A DNA stretch of 64,000 nucleotides from Stropharia rugosoannulata (taxonomy: Eukaryota > Basidiomycota > Agaricomycetes > Agaricales > Strophariaceae): contig JANCIK010000006.1 in the NCBI GenBank assembly GCA_028532985.1, positions 2,294,001 to 2,358,000 of the forward strand. The letters are read 5' to 3'. Positions 38,001 to 49,815 of the stretch are shown here, in pieces. Position 1 is the first letter of the stretch; the number at the start of each line of letters is the position of its first letter. The notes under the pieces are model-generated. The model did not search any database. It was given only the letters and a program-made list of their open reading frames with translations, and was not told the origin of the DNA. Position numbers and translations under genes: made by a program.

Positions 38001-38835
38001 ATGGCTGCTTTCCGCCTGGTAAACACATTTCCCACTGATTCCAAAAATATCAATATGTGAATTGGACTCAGACAGGCTTTCAAATACGACTTACGACCAA
38101 ATGGCATTAATGACCTTCTGACACGATGAGCTCTTGATGAAATGCTTTGCCTTGCCAAGTATAGCCATTTCGATGGCATTACCCACGCGCTCTTCCAGAT
38201 CGTCGTCCCGCTCTTCCCTCGCCTGGGCGATGATATCAGGGTCCGCGCCCGAGTAGACCTGCCAGCTCGTCGTCGCCGCAATGGTGAGGTTGAGCAGGTT
38301 GTTGGCATTGGCGCGGAATATGCGCGTCGCGAGGATTTCGCAGAGGTATGCCCTGGAACAGGAGAGCGCGGCTGTCGCCATGTTCTCGTCCCGCAGGAAA
38401 TGTATCCTGGTGATCAGACAGCAGAAGGTGACCGATAGGTTGCCCTTCTGCTGCAGTGCGAGGTACTTCTGAACGAGCGGTCGCACGAGAGTGTAAGTAA
38501 GGTCTGGACCCATAAGCTTTGGAATAATGAGCTCGCGAAGTGTGTCAAAGTAGGTTATGTCTCACTGCGTCCAAAGTCAAGGGGGTATCTGTAGCACGAG
38601 TATGAGTGGTATTTACATGCATGCAGCGGTGAGTGGCTACTCACCGATATATTTCTAAGACGCCAGAACAACAAGTTCAGCCAGCAGGTTGGGAGTAACG
38701 TAGAGCAACTCACAATGACATCCTTAGCAGCCATAAGATTAGCCGACATAACATATAAGCTTTAAGATTGCTTACCGCCCTCAACATGTGTATTATGGGA
38801 TAGACATCGGGAGATTCACTAGTTGCTCCACACAT
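35081..38835 (-). CDS. YVC1: YVC1-like vacuolar TRP cation channel
   Basis: Fungal TRP-type Ca2+-permeable channel of the vacuolar membrane. The start (38835) opens exon 38835-38776, followed by two microexons (38722-38714, 9 nt; 38654-38645, 10 nt) and exon 38560-38095. Together they read ...HMLRA-DVI-KYIDITYFDTLREL. Then come a cytosolic helical domain (NLSVTFCCLITRIHFLRDENMATAAL, TTSWQVYSGADP, VGNAIEMAILGKAKHFIKS), several TM exons (about 37,900-36,700), the pore-region signature WWMLDLWFGLDASGFDNAS (about 36,770-36,830) and more TM and cytosolic exons. The final exon (from about 35,757 to 35081) has a basic Ser/Arg-rich region and a terminal coiled coil (LDEIERRQVRIEALLKEI). It is convergent with the Ppo-like gene, with 166 bp between stops. 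Internal exon borders between 38,050 and 35,760 are approximate. Confidence 0.85.
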
Positions 38836-39801
38836 GAGCTCGCCTCGCGTACTGAGCGCCGAACAACGTACTCGTAAAGTAGAGGCTGGCGTTCAGACTG
38901 CTGGCGTTCTGACATGGGGCGGGATTGGGCAAGAGAGCATCAAACTGAACGAGCTGCCTGTTAAATATCAAGTGCAAACGATGAGTTATCAATGCGCCGA
39001 GCAACGGCCAAAATCCCTCAGGCATGTTTGCAGTGCTCACCGAGACCGTCGTATATGTCGTCTTTCGGGCAGGTAACTGGTACTTTACGCGAGATATGTC
39101 GTGGGACTGAAATAAGAGGCGGAGGGAATACGGAAAGGGAGACAAGTGGACCGAGGCGCTTAGAGCGTGTGGAGGGGCGATGATTTCATCTCCGACACGC
39201 GCCTTGTCGCGTTTCTGTGGCCTGCTTGCACCTGACCTGCAACACAACAACTTTCACCATCGTATGCATGAGTACAACGAGGTGTTAGTTATTCACGCCT
39301 AGTAGTCTGATACCTGATCCTGTGGTCGTCCGCTTTGAGAATACAGTAGTTTCACAAAGAGTTAAGGACCATCCCATGTGGGCCGGAGTACGAATGAGCC
39401 CAGCACGGATTGATGCTGATGGTGTTGTATTATCACGCATGTATATACATTGTTCTGAAACCACTCAGAGACGATTGGTGAACCTGGCCAGCTTACGAAC
39501 TAGTAGGGTATGTACAAAGCTTGAATATGGCCTGTTTCCCTCCACTCGATGGTGGAAACACCGTTTGAGGCGTTCCGATTATTGTTGTAAGACGCGTTGA
39601 TGATCAGCTCCTGTCACCTGGGAACGTTTGAGAGTTATATAGTATATTGCAGATAGTTTGGCGTCTCAGACAGAGTTGGATACGGGATAGAGAAAACGGA
39701 TGATTTCATCTCCGACACGCGCGTTGTCGCGTTGTTGTGGCTCTGAGTGCTGACACCTGACCTGCTTCGGTCCACCACATCGACGTCCCTTTGCTTTCAC
39801 C
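38836..39801. other. Divergent intergenic region of YVC1 and MBP1 with a duplicated segment
   Basis: 966 bp of shared 5' flank. Contains a direct repeat (39179-39260 and 39699-39803) carrying ACGCG/CGCG motifs. A 143-codon minus-strand frame overlaps the region and the YVC1 start but shows no family resemblance and is not called. Confidence 0.6.
39179..39260 (+). repeat. Direct repeat copy 1 of MBP1 upstream segment (ACGCG-rich)
   Basis: GATGATTTCATCTCCGACAC followed by GCGC, one variable base, TTGTCGCGTT. The same core recurs exactly 520 bp downstream (39699-39734) with a single mismatch. Both copies continue through ACCTGACCTGC to CTTTCACCAT, which in copy 2 contains the MBP1 start codon context. 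Confidence 0.8.
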
Positions 39802-39803
39802 AT
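39699..39803 (+). promoter_or_regulatory. Direct repeat copy 2, MBP1 proximal promoter with ACGCG motifs
   Basis: Contains GACACGCGCGTTGTCGCG, i.e. several ACGCG/CGCG cores like the MluI cell-cycle box (ACGCGT) recognised by Mbp1-type APSES factors. It lies about 70-100 bp before the MBP1 ATG, so autoregulation is possible (inference). Confidence 0.5.
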
Positions 39804-42694
39804 GCAGGCAGGTCCAAGACCGCCGGGGAACACCCAGCCTCCCGTGAAAATATACAATGCTGTATACTCCTCAGTGCAGGTAATCTGCCCGTTGGTTCGC
39901 TAGTCCGTCCATCTCTAACGCGCTCGCGATTCGCGTCTCGTTCCAGGTGTACGAATGCATGATTCGCGGAATCGCCGTCATGCGCAGGCGGAACGATTCC
40001 TACGTGAACGCGACACAAATCCTCAAGGTTGCTGGGGTCGATAAGGGCCGCAGAACCAAGATACTTGAGAAAGAAATTTTGCCTGGGAAACACGAAATAG
40101 TACAAGGAGGATATGGCAAATACCAGGGGACATGGTCCGTGACATCTCCAGCACGCGTAATTCGTCACTCACTCCCCTTCTTACAGGATACCTCTCGAGC
40201 GCGGGCGCGACATTGCCCTCCAGTATGGTGTCGCGCCGCTCCTGTCCCCGCTATTCGACTTCACGCCCACCACTAATTCCCTCGGCGCTCTTCCAGTCAG
40301 CACACCCGCGGGAACTGCCTCTCCCCGCCCGCTATCGGCATCTTCATCGTATTCCAGTATTGGAGCCCCGGGATACATGCCTGCCCTGCCCTCCGCCCTT
40401 GCTCCGCCTCCCATCATGCCCGGTTCCGCTCTCCGCCTGCTGAATCAAGGACGAGCACAAGGTCTCTTCACACCCTCCACGTCTGGCCTATCGGCCCTGG
40501 CGCATGGCCGACCGCCCGGCTTTGGATCGCCAGGTCCCTACCAGCAAGGGCCATACAGCCAGTCCCCTCAACCCACGTTCCAGCCCTCTCAAACACCCCC
40601 ACCAACCACAAGTCTCAAGAGACATCGCTCCGAAGCCGATGTCGACGCGCTGGGCGCAGGTCAAGCAGGTGAATATGCATATATGCGCCATTGCTTTCTT
40701 TGGCCGTACTAACGCTCCCTATAGAGCCTACCTATGCAGATAGATCAAGACCACCCTCGGTCAATTCTCAAACAAACGGGGAGGAGAATCCGTCGCCGGC
40801 CAAACGCCCGCGCATAGAGGGTGCATCCCAGGAGATATCCTCAGCACAGCCTACCAGTTGGCAAGCTTCTCGAATAGCGACAAGTTCAGCAGTTAACTCT
40901 ACTTCACAGCAAATCTTTAACGGCGCACCTCACCCATTAAGTGTCTCGGCTACCAACGGAGTGGCTGAGAAAGCGAGTCATTCCTTGGATGATGATCCTT
41001 ACAAGCCTCGTTTTGCATCCAAGCCTGTTCTGCCGCGGCCCGGCTATTTTGTCTCTCATTATAAAGACGGCAGGCGAGCAGCAGTGCTCGCTGCAATTTG
41101 TCAACGCGATGAACCTGGTCCTGTCATTGACATCTTGCGAGAAATATCCACAGACCCCTCCAATCCTGAGGTACAACTCCCAGCAATCGATATTGACACA
41201 ATAATAGACGACCAGGGACATACTGCTCTGCACGTCGCAGCTAGTCTAGGGCGCCTGATGACTGTCGACGCGCTCAAGTCACACGGTGCCGACATACATA
41301 GAGGCAACTTCTTGGGAGAAACACCCCTCATCCGGGCGTGTTTGGCCACCCATAACGCCGATCAGCAGTCATTTGGTAATCTTGTGATGGCGCTTCACCC
41401 TTCCATTCGAACACTAGATACTGCAAAGAAGTCGGTCCTGCATCATATTGTCTCTTTGGCCGGCGTCAAAGGACGCGCTGTGGCTGCTCGGTATTATCTT
41501 GATCAGATTCTTGTATGGGTTGCTCAGGAAGAAGGTTCAGATCTGCGGTCCATTGTGGATTTACAGGACGAACATGGGGATACGGCGTTGAATATTGCCG
41601 CTCGGGTCGGCAACAGGAGCATAGTACGGACGTTGCTGGAAATTGGAGCCAATCGTATTTTGCCTAATAAACTTGGGCTGCGACCGGGAGATTTTGGTGT
41701 GGAGACAGAGGTTCGTGATTCCTGGTAAACGTCGTTATATTAAACTTAGTGACCTATCGTATTGCAGGAATTGAGTGGTGGGCTGCGAGCAGAAGACCTG
41801 TTATCCTCTCTACGCTCCGGGCCAACTCTACCTGTCCAGAAGAGTCAAGATGTGATAGCTGGTACGTGGCATATAATAGTAATTTATTAATATGCCTGAG
41901 ATTTTGTGCGTAACAGATATGACAGCCATGATCCAAAATCTAAGTACTGAATTCCAGGGCGAAATCAAGACAAAGCAGGACGCACTCGACGTCACCCAGG
42001 CGCATCTCCGGGCCGCAACGCGTGAGCTTTCTGAGCAACGCAAGCAGATCCAGGTATGGCAGGCGCGCTGCGGCGAGCTTGACCAGGTGAACCAGCGCGT
42101 TCGGAACGTGGAGAAGGCTCTTGTCGATGAAGAGCAGTTCGACTGGACGGGCCGGACCGAGCTCGATGGCAACGATGCGCGCGCCGCCGCGGGCCCCGCC
42201 TTCCACTATCGCGGGTCTGGCTCGACGATGGTCGGTGTCGCAGGCTCGGTGGACATTTCGTTTAATGTTGACGAAGAACCGCCGTTGCCGACGGTGGACT
42301 CGGCGGCGACGCTCATCAGGTTGCGGAGGCTGAAGGCGTGGCACGCACGTGTGGAGGAACTAGTGCGAGCGCGCCTGGAGAGCCTCCAAGGTGCGACTGC
42401 GGAGAAGGAGTTCCAGTGCAAGAAGATCGTTGCGCTCTGTACGGGACTTGCTATCGATAAAGTGGAGGATGTGGGTTTGGTTCTTTGTTGGTCGGAATTT
42501 GCCACTAATTTTCTTTTTTTCCTCTTGTTTGTTCGATAGATGCTGGAGAACTTGGTCATCGCAGTGGAGAGTGAAACTCAGATCGTAGACCTTGGGCGCG
42601 TATCTGGCTTCATGCAAAAGGTCGGTCGTGAGTTGCCAATGATGAGAAATATACTAAACTTTATGGTCATTAGGTTCGAGATGGCATTATCTAG
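39802..42694 (+). CDS. MBP1: MBP1/Swi4-type APSES transcription factor (MBF DNA-binding subunit)
   Basis: Nuclear G1/S transcription factor. Eight exons, phase-checked, give 827 aa: 39802-39879, 39947-40134, 40187-40668, 40725-41710, 41768-41861, 41917-42470, 42540-42620, 42674-42694. The N-terminal APSES/KilA-N DNA-binding domain (about residues 15-115: [54 protein letters not shown], LAxxYG-like end) is followed by a Pro/Ser-rich linker and a KRPR basic stretch. Ankyrin repeats follow ([45 protein letters not shown]), then a coiled coil ([19 protein letters not shown]) and a C-terminal region for partner binding. The order equals yeast Mbp1/Swi4 and Schizosaccharomyces Res1/2; the partner would be a Swi6/Cdc10 orthologue, not present here. 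The last exon encodes only VRDGII. Confidence 0.93.
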
Positions 42695-43017
42695 GTTTCA
42701 TGTTTCATTGTAGAACTGTTCTCTTCTGGCATTTCTTATTGTATATTATACTCCATTCTGTGTGGTCTTCTCATTTATCATTGTATTTTCCACAGAAACT
42801 CAAAGCAGTGATATAGCATATCACTTTTATGCTTAAAGTTAACTACATGAATGAGATTTGCAGAATCATTGTAGCCGTACGGCTTGCTGACATCCGTGTT
42901 CGTTTTTATGTTGAAATTAGGGAATTTCCTAGGGCTGGTACCATTGGAACGTGATGTACGTATTAGTTCAGTCATTCGATAGAGAATATATAAATGGTTG
43001 TGTTGGCACATGGCATT
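42695..43017. other. Convergent intergenic region MBP1/PRP4
   Basis: 323 bp AT-rich sequence between two stop codons; presumably both 3' UTRs. Nothing else seen. Confidence 0.6.
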
Positions 43018-44951
43018 TTACACATCCTCAGGAGCAAAGAGTTGGAAATTCCGGTTGTATGTACCCGAGACCATCATCTCGCCATCACTCGAGATATCCA
43101 CCGACATGACCTTCCCAGCATCTGCCGACAGCCGCTTCAGCAGTTGCCAGTCGTCTGCGCTCCACAGCTTGACGAAGCCATCGTAGCCCGAGCTGGCGAA
43201 GAAGAGCCCGGAGCGGTACTTCCACTCCTCTTGTGCCGAGGCAAACTCTTTTTCGGGGGAGTCGCGCTTGGCCGGCGCCTCGTCGCCACCTTCTGGTGTA
43301 GACGTAATGCCGTTCATCTGTACGTCTGATGGGACGTGCTTGAAGTATATGTCGTTGGCGTAGAAGAACCGGACGTCGGATACGTTCGAGACGTGGGCGG
43401 GGATCGTGTAGATGGACTTGATGGCGCGCATGTCCCAGATACGAATTGTGTCGTCCCCTGCGCCTGTGGCGATTTGGTACCTGGAAGATGTAGTTTTAGA
43501 TGAGTGAAAACACGACATAGAGGAAGGAAGCACGGACCCGTTGGGAGAGAATGCTGTGGCGAACACGGCTTGGATATGGCCGTCGAGCACCATGGCAGTT
43601 TTGCCTGTCCGCAGATCCCATACACGGCCAATGGCGTCCAGCCCACTGCAGCATGACATGAGTGAAGTGACAAGTGAAAGAAGAGCACACTGACCCAGAA
43701 GCAACTAGGGATCCGTCGTTCTGAAACTCCACTGAATACACCTCTTTCGAGTGCCCTTCCTGGAGTAACAGCTCTTTCGACGTGTTGACATCCCATAGCC
43801 TCCATGTAGTGTCAAAACTGGCGCTTGCGACATAGTTTCCTGAAGGGTGGAACGCGACTCGGCAGACACGGTCCTGATGCCCTTTCATTACTGAAATGGG
43901 ATTATCACTGACAATTTGGTATGAGAATGGGTTGATTGCATTTAGGTCAGCGCAACGTACTTGTTTAATGACCAAAGGTTCACGCTCCCTTCGCCGCCTC
44001 CGCTAACAAGGTTGACAGTGCCTTCGCTTTGTGATAATGTGGCTTGAGGATGCCATGCAACGCCCCCAACCCGGTCGCTGTGCCCTCTTAGAGCACGGAT
44101 TGGAGTACACGAAGGAACATTCCAGAGTTTAACAGTGCCCGACCAACTGCCAGCAGCCAGAATTTTGTTGTTTGGAGCGAAGCGGACGATTGAAATTGGT
44201 CGTTCGTCGCCAATTTGCGAACCCATGTTGGAGAATTTCTAGGAAGGCCATAGGTACAGTGGAAACATGTTGTTACGCTTGCAGAACATACCTTGACCTC
44301 TGCGAAAACCTTCTTGCGAATATCAACAACTCGCCCGAGATCCAGTTTGCTATCTATCCGCTGCTGGGCGATCCTCTTTTGAGCTCTGTACAGAGGACGG
44401 AGAAATAAGGCATGGTAAGCACCTTGTCTACCTTGACCATCGGCAGGAAAAATCCAACCTGGGAAGAGAATACTCCGCGATCTGTCTTCGAGCTTCAAGC
44501 AGCTCGATGGAGCCTGGTGTGTAAAATTCTTCCTCCTTGACACAGATATTGTGAATGGATTACAACGTCACTACGGTAGGTGCGCCGTACCTCTTCTTCA
44601 CTTTCATCGGACGACTCTTCGTCGACATGCATTGCATCGTCTCCGCGCGCAGCATTTATTTGGGAGAGGACATAAATTAGACGGTCACGTCGATCTGCAG
44701 CCTGTAAGAGGGTTTGATACACGCGCGCCAGAGAGAATAGATACACGCACTCGTTCACCGAAGATAGTGATAGGCTCTCCAATTTCCCTCAGCCGAGCCT
44801 TGACGCGATTGTCATCGGTGGGTACGGCCATCGTCCGTGCTTTCTTTTTCCGTTCCAGTTCATCGAGAATGACCTTGTTTTCAAGCCGGGCGCGTTCTGA
44901 GCCAATATAGTTCCCATCGTCCACCAGGGTGTCGAGAGTGAGTTCTGACAT
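43018..44951 (-). CDS. PRP4: U4/U6 snRNP WD40 protein PRP4
   Basis: Spliceosomal U4/U6 small nuclear ribonucleoprotein component (PRPF4 family), nuclear. First exons: 44951-44751, 44701-44591, 44535-44459, 44385-44292, 44238-43961, 43907-43695, then further exons to the stop at 43018. Layout: an N-terminal PRP4/SFM motif ([20 protein letters not shown]), an acidic [11 protein letters not shown] stretch, a linker helix ([24 protein letters not shown]), then seven WD40-like blades (for example [83 protein letters not shown] and a last blade before FAPEDV). Between blades 6 and 7 there is a charged insert (about 40 residues, [16 protein letters not shown]). It is divergent from CBK1 and convergent with MBP1. 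Confidence 0.93.
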
Positions 44952-45610
44952 GATGATTGCCCGAACTATTGGGAGAGATAGACAGTAGTAATTGTATGTT
45001 CGGAGTTAGTGAACTTGGTCGCATGCGCAGTGCGCGCGGGCCTGGGTGTTGTTTGGCATTGGTCTGCCATCCTAACCCGTTGACAATAACGATACTCCGG
45101 TGATAGTGCAGGGCGCCTGCCCAACAACTCGACGGTCGACTGTCAGGCAGCTGCTTTATTGCCATTGCCAGGATTTGTAGCGGTTACACAAATATCTGCA
45201 ACTCGTCTGTGTATTACCCAGCTGTGATTCCATGTACGAGGCATCAAAACAACAGAACACAGCGGTACCCCTATCTAAATGCGGAGACAGAGCAAGAATA
45301 ATAGACCCACTGGCAGCGTACTTAAATAGAGCTCAGTCGTATAGCTTAGAGCAGATTCTGCAATAACAGTGCCGTGGACGTTCTGTGAAAGCGATATCGT
45401 GGGACTGCAGTTGCCAAACATTAGATTTCTAATTTACAAGAAAGCCGTTCCTGGGTAACCATTGCGAAGGTGCTAGATCCAGCACCACGCTAGTAATTTG
45501 CGCCTTGACTATTTACCACTCCCATCCTCAGCCCATTCCCCCTCTCTACCTCTGCCCTCCCCACGAACGGCCTGTCGACACTCTAGAAATCACTAAACTA
45601 CACTCATTCG
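44952..45610. other. Divergent promoter region PRP4/CBK1
   Basis: 659 bp shared 5' flank. The right end is C/T-rich (about 45500-45580), typical of fungal 5' UTRs preceding the CBK1 start. No coding region is supported. Confidence 0.55.
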
Positions 45611-47604
45611 ATGAACCAACCAGCCTCGGGGCCTTCGTCTCCGGTCAACACGCACCCAAATCAACAACAACATCTAGCGCCTGACCAGACCTCTAGCAAT
45701 TCCCGCTCGGATGATTGTAATACGCAGCATCTGCCTCCGTCATCGATAACTGACGCCGCACTTCTCTTCTGCAGATGTCTATTTCGAACGATCCACCGCC
45801 GATTTCAGCACAGATGCAGTAGCGCGGTCCACCGCCGCCAAGCTCAAGCTCGAATCCTACTACAAGGTGGCCGTTGATTCTGCTATCGAACGTAATGCCC
45901 GGTACGCTGCCAATTATGATGTTCCAGCCTTCGGACACCGCATCTCACCGGTTGGGCACCAGACGAATTGAGATGGAAACGAGGCTCTCGCAACTGCACA
46001 CTCATGACGCCAAAGAGCGGGAGATACGCAAGTACAGCAAAATCGAGTCTCAACACCTCCGTCTGAGGAGGACAAAAATCAAGCTGACCGACTTCCGGAC
46101 GGTCAAAGTTATTGGGAAGGGTGCCTTCGGGGAGGTGGGTCCAGCGCCCTTGCGACGCGTAAACCTAGTGACCCCTAATCGTCGCTTGTGTTGTTAGGTG
46201 CGACTGGTGCAGAAAGTCGATACGGGCAAAGTCTACGCGATGAAGAGCTTGCAAAAGGCAGAGATGCTTAAGCGAGACCAGGTAAGCCTTTCACTATTTC
46301 TAGGTGCTCTAGTCCATTCATAGTTGCTATGTTAGCTTGCGCATGTACGCGCAGAGCGTGATGTTCTTGCGGAATCTACCTCTCCATGGGTTGTCCAACT
46401 ATTCTACTCGTTTCAAGATCCCCTCTACCTTTATCTCATTATGGAATTCCTTCCGGGTGGTGATCTGATGACTATGTTGATGAAATACGACGTCTTCTCC
46501 GAAGATGTTACGCGGTTTTACATGGCTGAATGCATTCTTGCCATCGAGGCCGTGCATAACCTTGGTTATATTCACAGGTATGCTCGTCCCTACAGTGTTA
46601 TGGTGTGTTGTTGTGTCATAACCTGACATTCACCAAAGGGATATCAAACCGGACAATGTACTCATAGACAAAAACGGACACTTGAAGCTTTCGGATTTCG
46701 GATTGTCCACCGGTCTGCACAAAGCATCCGATGGAGAATATTACAAACGTTATCTCGAGCAAGAGAAGACGAGGGATACTGCACGGAATAGTGTCCAAGT
46801 CAATCCGATTAACCTGACAATGAGCCGTGAGCAAATAGCTACATGGAAGGCCAACCGGCGGAAACTGGTTAGTAACTGCCCCCCCTTGCATTTTGCTAGA
46901 CCCTTCCTAAATTCATCATGACAGGCTTATTCTACTGTCGGAACGCCGGACTACGTGGGTTCTCTAGGTTGCCTCAATTCGGGATACTAACGTATGGACT
47001 TAGATTGCTCCTGAAGTCTTTTTGATGAAAGGCTACGGAAAGGAGTGTGATTGGTGGTCTCTTGGTGCCATCTTTTTCGAATGTTTAGTGGGATATGCTC
47101 CATTCTGCTCCGATAATCCCGGGGACACATACAAGAAGATCATTGATTGGCCGAACTACCTATACTTCCCTGAAGAGGTTTATATATCGCGTGAAGGTGA
47201 AGACCTTATTCGCAGGTTCGTAGATCTGGCTGTTAAGTTTATTTGCACATTGCTGACATTGTGGCATGGTGCAGTATGATGAACTGGGCAGATAAACGGC
47301 TCAACGTCAACCAAATCAAGAACCACCCTTTCTTCTACGGTGCTGACTGGAATTCTTTGCGTTTCATTGATCCTCCCTTCGTCCCCCATCTGCAATCGAT
47401 TACGGATACTTCGTACTTCCCGACCGACGGCTTGGACAATCTGCCTGATCAACTTGACAAGGTCGAAGGGGTGGGAGCGGAGAAGGACTTGGCATTCTTA
47501 GGGTATGTCTCTTCACCGCATATATGCCGCTTGCCTTTACGAATATGCTTTGTATCAGGTTTACGTTCAAACGCTTCACGGGAGGTTCGCAAGCATCGGG
47601 GTAG
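45611..47604 (+). CDS. CBK1: NDR/LATS-family AGC kinase, CBK1/COT-1/Orb6 orthologue
   Basis: Kinase of the morphogenesis-related NDR (RAM/MOR) pathway; controls polarised growth and cell separation with a Mob2-type partner. Ten exons, phase-checked, give 491 aa: 45611-45716, 45775-45901, 45963-46134, 46198-46281, 46336-46577, 46639-46867, 46925-46954, 47004-47215, 47275-47502, 47559-47604. A short Gln/Ser-rich N-tail is followed by the Mob-binding helix region ([23 protein letters not shown], ending in [10 protein letters not shown]). The kinase has [30 protein letters not shown], a long basic insert before the activation loop, and GTPDYIAPEVF. The AGC C-tail ends in the hydrophobic motif GFTFKRF. 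Compared with COT-1 the N-terminal extension is short. Exon 7 is only 30 nt. Confidence 0.95.
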
Positions 47605-48168
47605 ATGGGAGGTTCTAATTTTGTTTGTACAGTATCTAATTGGTTTTTCGAAGCTGGGATTCAACTTACTGCTTGCAACATCATGGCAGTTTATTTTTTT
47701 CTCAATGCATAAGTTTCATGCGCCGTTGGTCGTCTTTGAGGATATTCGAAAATAGCCATTTTAATTCGATTAAAGCCTTTCTGGGATTACCACCCTCGGC
47801 TTCATCTGAACACCTGTCGACTTCAAGACGTATTTTTTCCATTCCTTTTCGTCTGCGTAACTCCAGTGTAAAGTTGGTGGAAAGTGGGTGCGAATATCCA
47901 ACGAATATCACCACACCACGGAAAACCACAAGCGGCTTTTAGTAAACCGACGGGCCGGCATACCGCTGAGAGTGTCGAGACTTGCATGGCCAGTGTCCTC
48001 CTGACCGCCTTCTTTGCCCATTTCCAAAGTGCAATGTTCCATTCCCATCTGTTTGCAGACAGTATAAAAGGCACAAGTTATACACGGGTGCTGTTCACCC
48101 TGATCCTCGAAGCTATACTATCTACGTATCAGCAAGCTCCATAACGTTCAAGACTTTTTCTAGCTACA
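47605..48168. other. Intergenic, CBK1 3' and polyol dehydrogenase promoter
   Basis: 564 bp. The left part is presumably the CBK1 3' UTR. The right part has a TATA box at 48063-48069. Short frames here show no similarity and are not called. Confidence 0.55.
48063..48069 (+). promoter_or_regulatory. TATA box of the L-arabinitol dehydrogenase-like gene
   Basis: TATAAAA (followed by G) 100 bp before the ATG at 48169, a spacing expected for an inducible fungal metabolic gene. Confidence 0.55.
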
Positions 48169-49815
48169 ATGTCGGCAACAACAACAATCACACAGGGAAA
48201 CGCTGAGATCTACAGTCCCAGAAAAGTGCTTGATGACCCGGGCTTCCGTGTTCTGAAACTGGGAGAGAAGCCAGGCCCAGATGCGAATATTGCTGCGTTC
48301 TATAACCCGGCTCACGAGATACACCTCGTGGAGAAGCCGCGACCAAAGCCGGGTCATGGACAAGTGTTACTCCATGTTCGTGCTACAGGAATCTGCGGGT
48401 CAGTCAAGTTTGAGGCGGTATCGGTTTTCTTCTGATCTCTTGATGGGCTGTATGTAGGAGTGACGTTCACTTTTGGCAGCATGGGCGCATTGGAGATTCC
48501 ATGGTGGTCACCGATGAAGTTCGTATATGAGAAGAATATGCATAGTCTTGAATATGTGGTACTGATAATTATGGCTATTGCGATTCAGTGTGGATCTGGA
48601 CATGAATCTGCTGGCGAGGTCATTGAAGTCGGTGAAGGTGTTACCCAGTGGAAAGTTGGTCCGTACTAATGGCTATCTCAATTATATGCGCATTTATTAA
48701 CGATAGCGGATCCAATTAAGGTGACCGTGTTGCAATCGAAGCTGGCGTTCCCTGCTCTCAGCCTTCATGCGACCCATGCCGCACTGGGCGCTACAATGCA
48801 TGCCCAGACGTTGTTTTCTTTTCCACCCCGCCTTTCCACGGTAACTGCGCTGCACTTCTTGATCAGACAGTTCCTAATCTTATCTCTCGCCATTCGTAGG
48901 CACCCTCACTCGATGGCACTTGCACCCGGCGCAATGGCTCCACCGTCTTCCTGACCATATGTCATTCGAGGAGGGGTCGCTCTGCGAACCTTTGGCAGTG
49001 GCATTGGCCGGGATAGAGCGCTCGGGACTCCGCCTCGGAGACCCCCTTCTTATCTGGTAGGTACTCTTTTATCACAGAGCCAGTTCACATTGCTTACACC
49101 TTTTGTCGCGACGTCGCAGTGGTGCAGGACCTATCGGCCTTATCTCTCTCCTGTCTGCCCGAGCAGCAGGCGCAGAGCCGATCGTCATCACAGACCTCTT
49201 CCAGAACCGGCTTGATTTTGCGAAGAAGCTCGTCCCAGGAGTCCGCACTGTCCTCATCTCACGCAACGGCAGTCCCAAGGAGGAGGCAGCGAAAATCAAG
49301 GAAGCAGCAGGAGCACCTTTGACTGTCACCCTCGAGTGCACTGGTGTTGAAAGCAGTGTCCACACTGCAGTGTATGTATGTCAACAGATGAAGGCTCTTC
49401 CTTTGCCCTTGAAACTGATTATACCTTCAGTCTATGCAATTCGGTGGAAAGGTCTTCATCATTGGTGTTGGCAAAAACGAACAAGTGGTATGAATTTCCT
49501 TTTTGTGACTAATCTCGTGAGACAAACCTTAACTGACAACCGTACTTAGTTCCCATTTATGCACCTCAGCGCTAACGAAATTGACGTCAGCTTCCAATAT
49601 CGCTATGCCAATCAAGTATGTCTGAATATACTCAGTCTTACTGTGTATAACCTTTTGCTTTCTAGTATCCGAAAGCAATTCGCCTTGTTGCTGGTGGTCT
49701 GATTAACATCAAGCCTCTGGTAACGCACCGGTTCAAGTTAGAAGATGCAATCGATGCATTCCATGTCGCTGCTGATCCGGCGCAAGGCGCAATCAAGGTT
49801 CAAATTCAAGATTAA
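48169..49815 (+). CDS. lad1: L-arabinitol 4-dehydrogenase-like zinc polyol dehydrogenase
   Basis: Cytosolic NAD-dependent zinc alcohol dehydrogenase of the polyol (sorbitol/L-arabinitol/xylitol) family; LAD oxidises L-arabinitol to L-xylulose in pentose catabolism. Nine exons, phase-checked, give 388 aa: 48169-48398, 48458-48518, 48589-48658, 48721-48840, 48900-49056, 49120-49375, 49431-49487, 49550-49615, 49666-49815. The catalytic zinc region shows [13 protein letters not shown] and GHESAGEV. Structural zinc cysteines lie in [17 protein letters not shown], the nucleotide fold in [12 protein letters not shown], then [23 protein letters not shown] and the C-terminal YRYANQYPKAIRL and [10 protein letters not shown]. 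The FSTPP, GVGKNE and QYRY segments match LAD better than xylitol dehydrogenase in my memory of the family. Substrate is not proven; sorbitol or xylitol are alternatives. Confidence 0.85.

Noticed and set aside
38819..39250. 143-codon minus-strand frame between YVC1 and MBP1
   Set aside because: Overlaps the YVC1 first exon in another frame and the duplicated promoter segment; no family resemblance or splice support.
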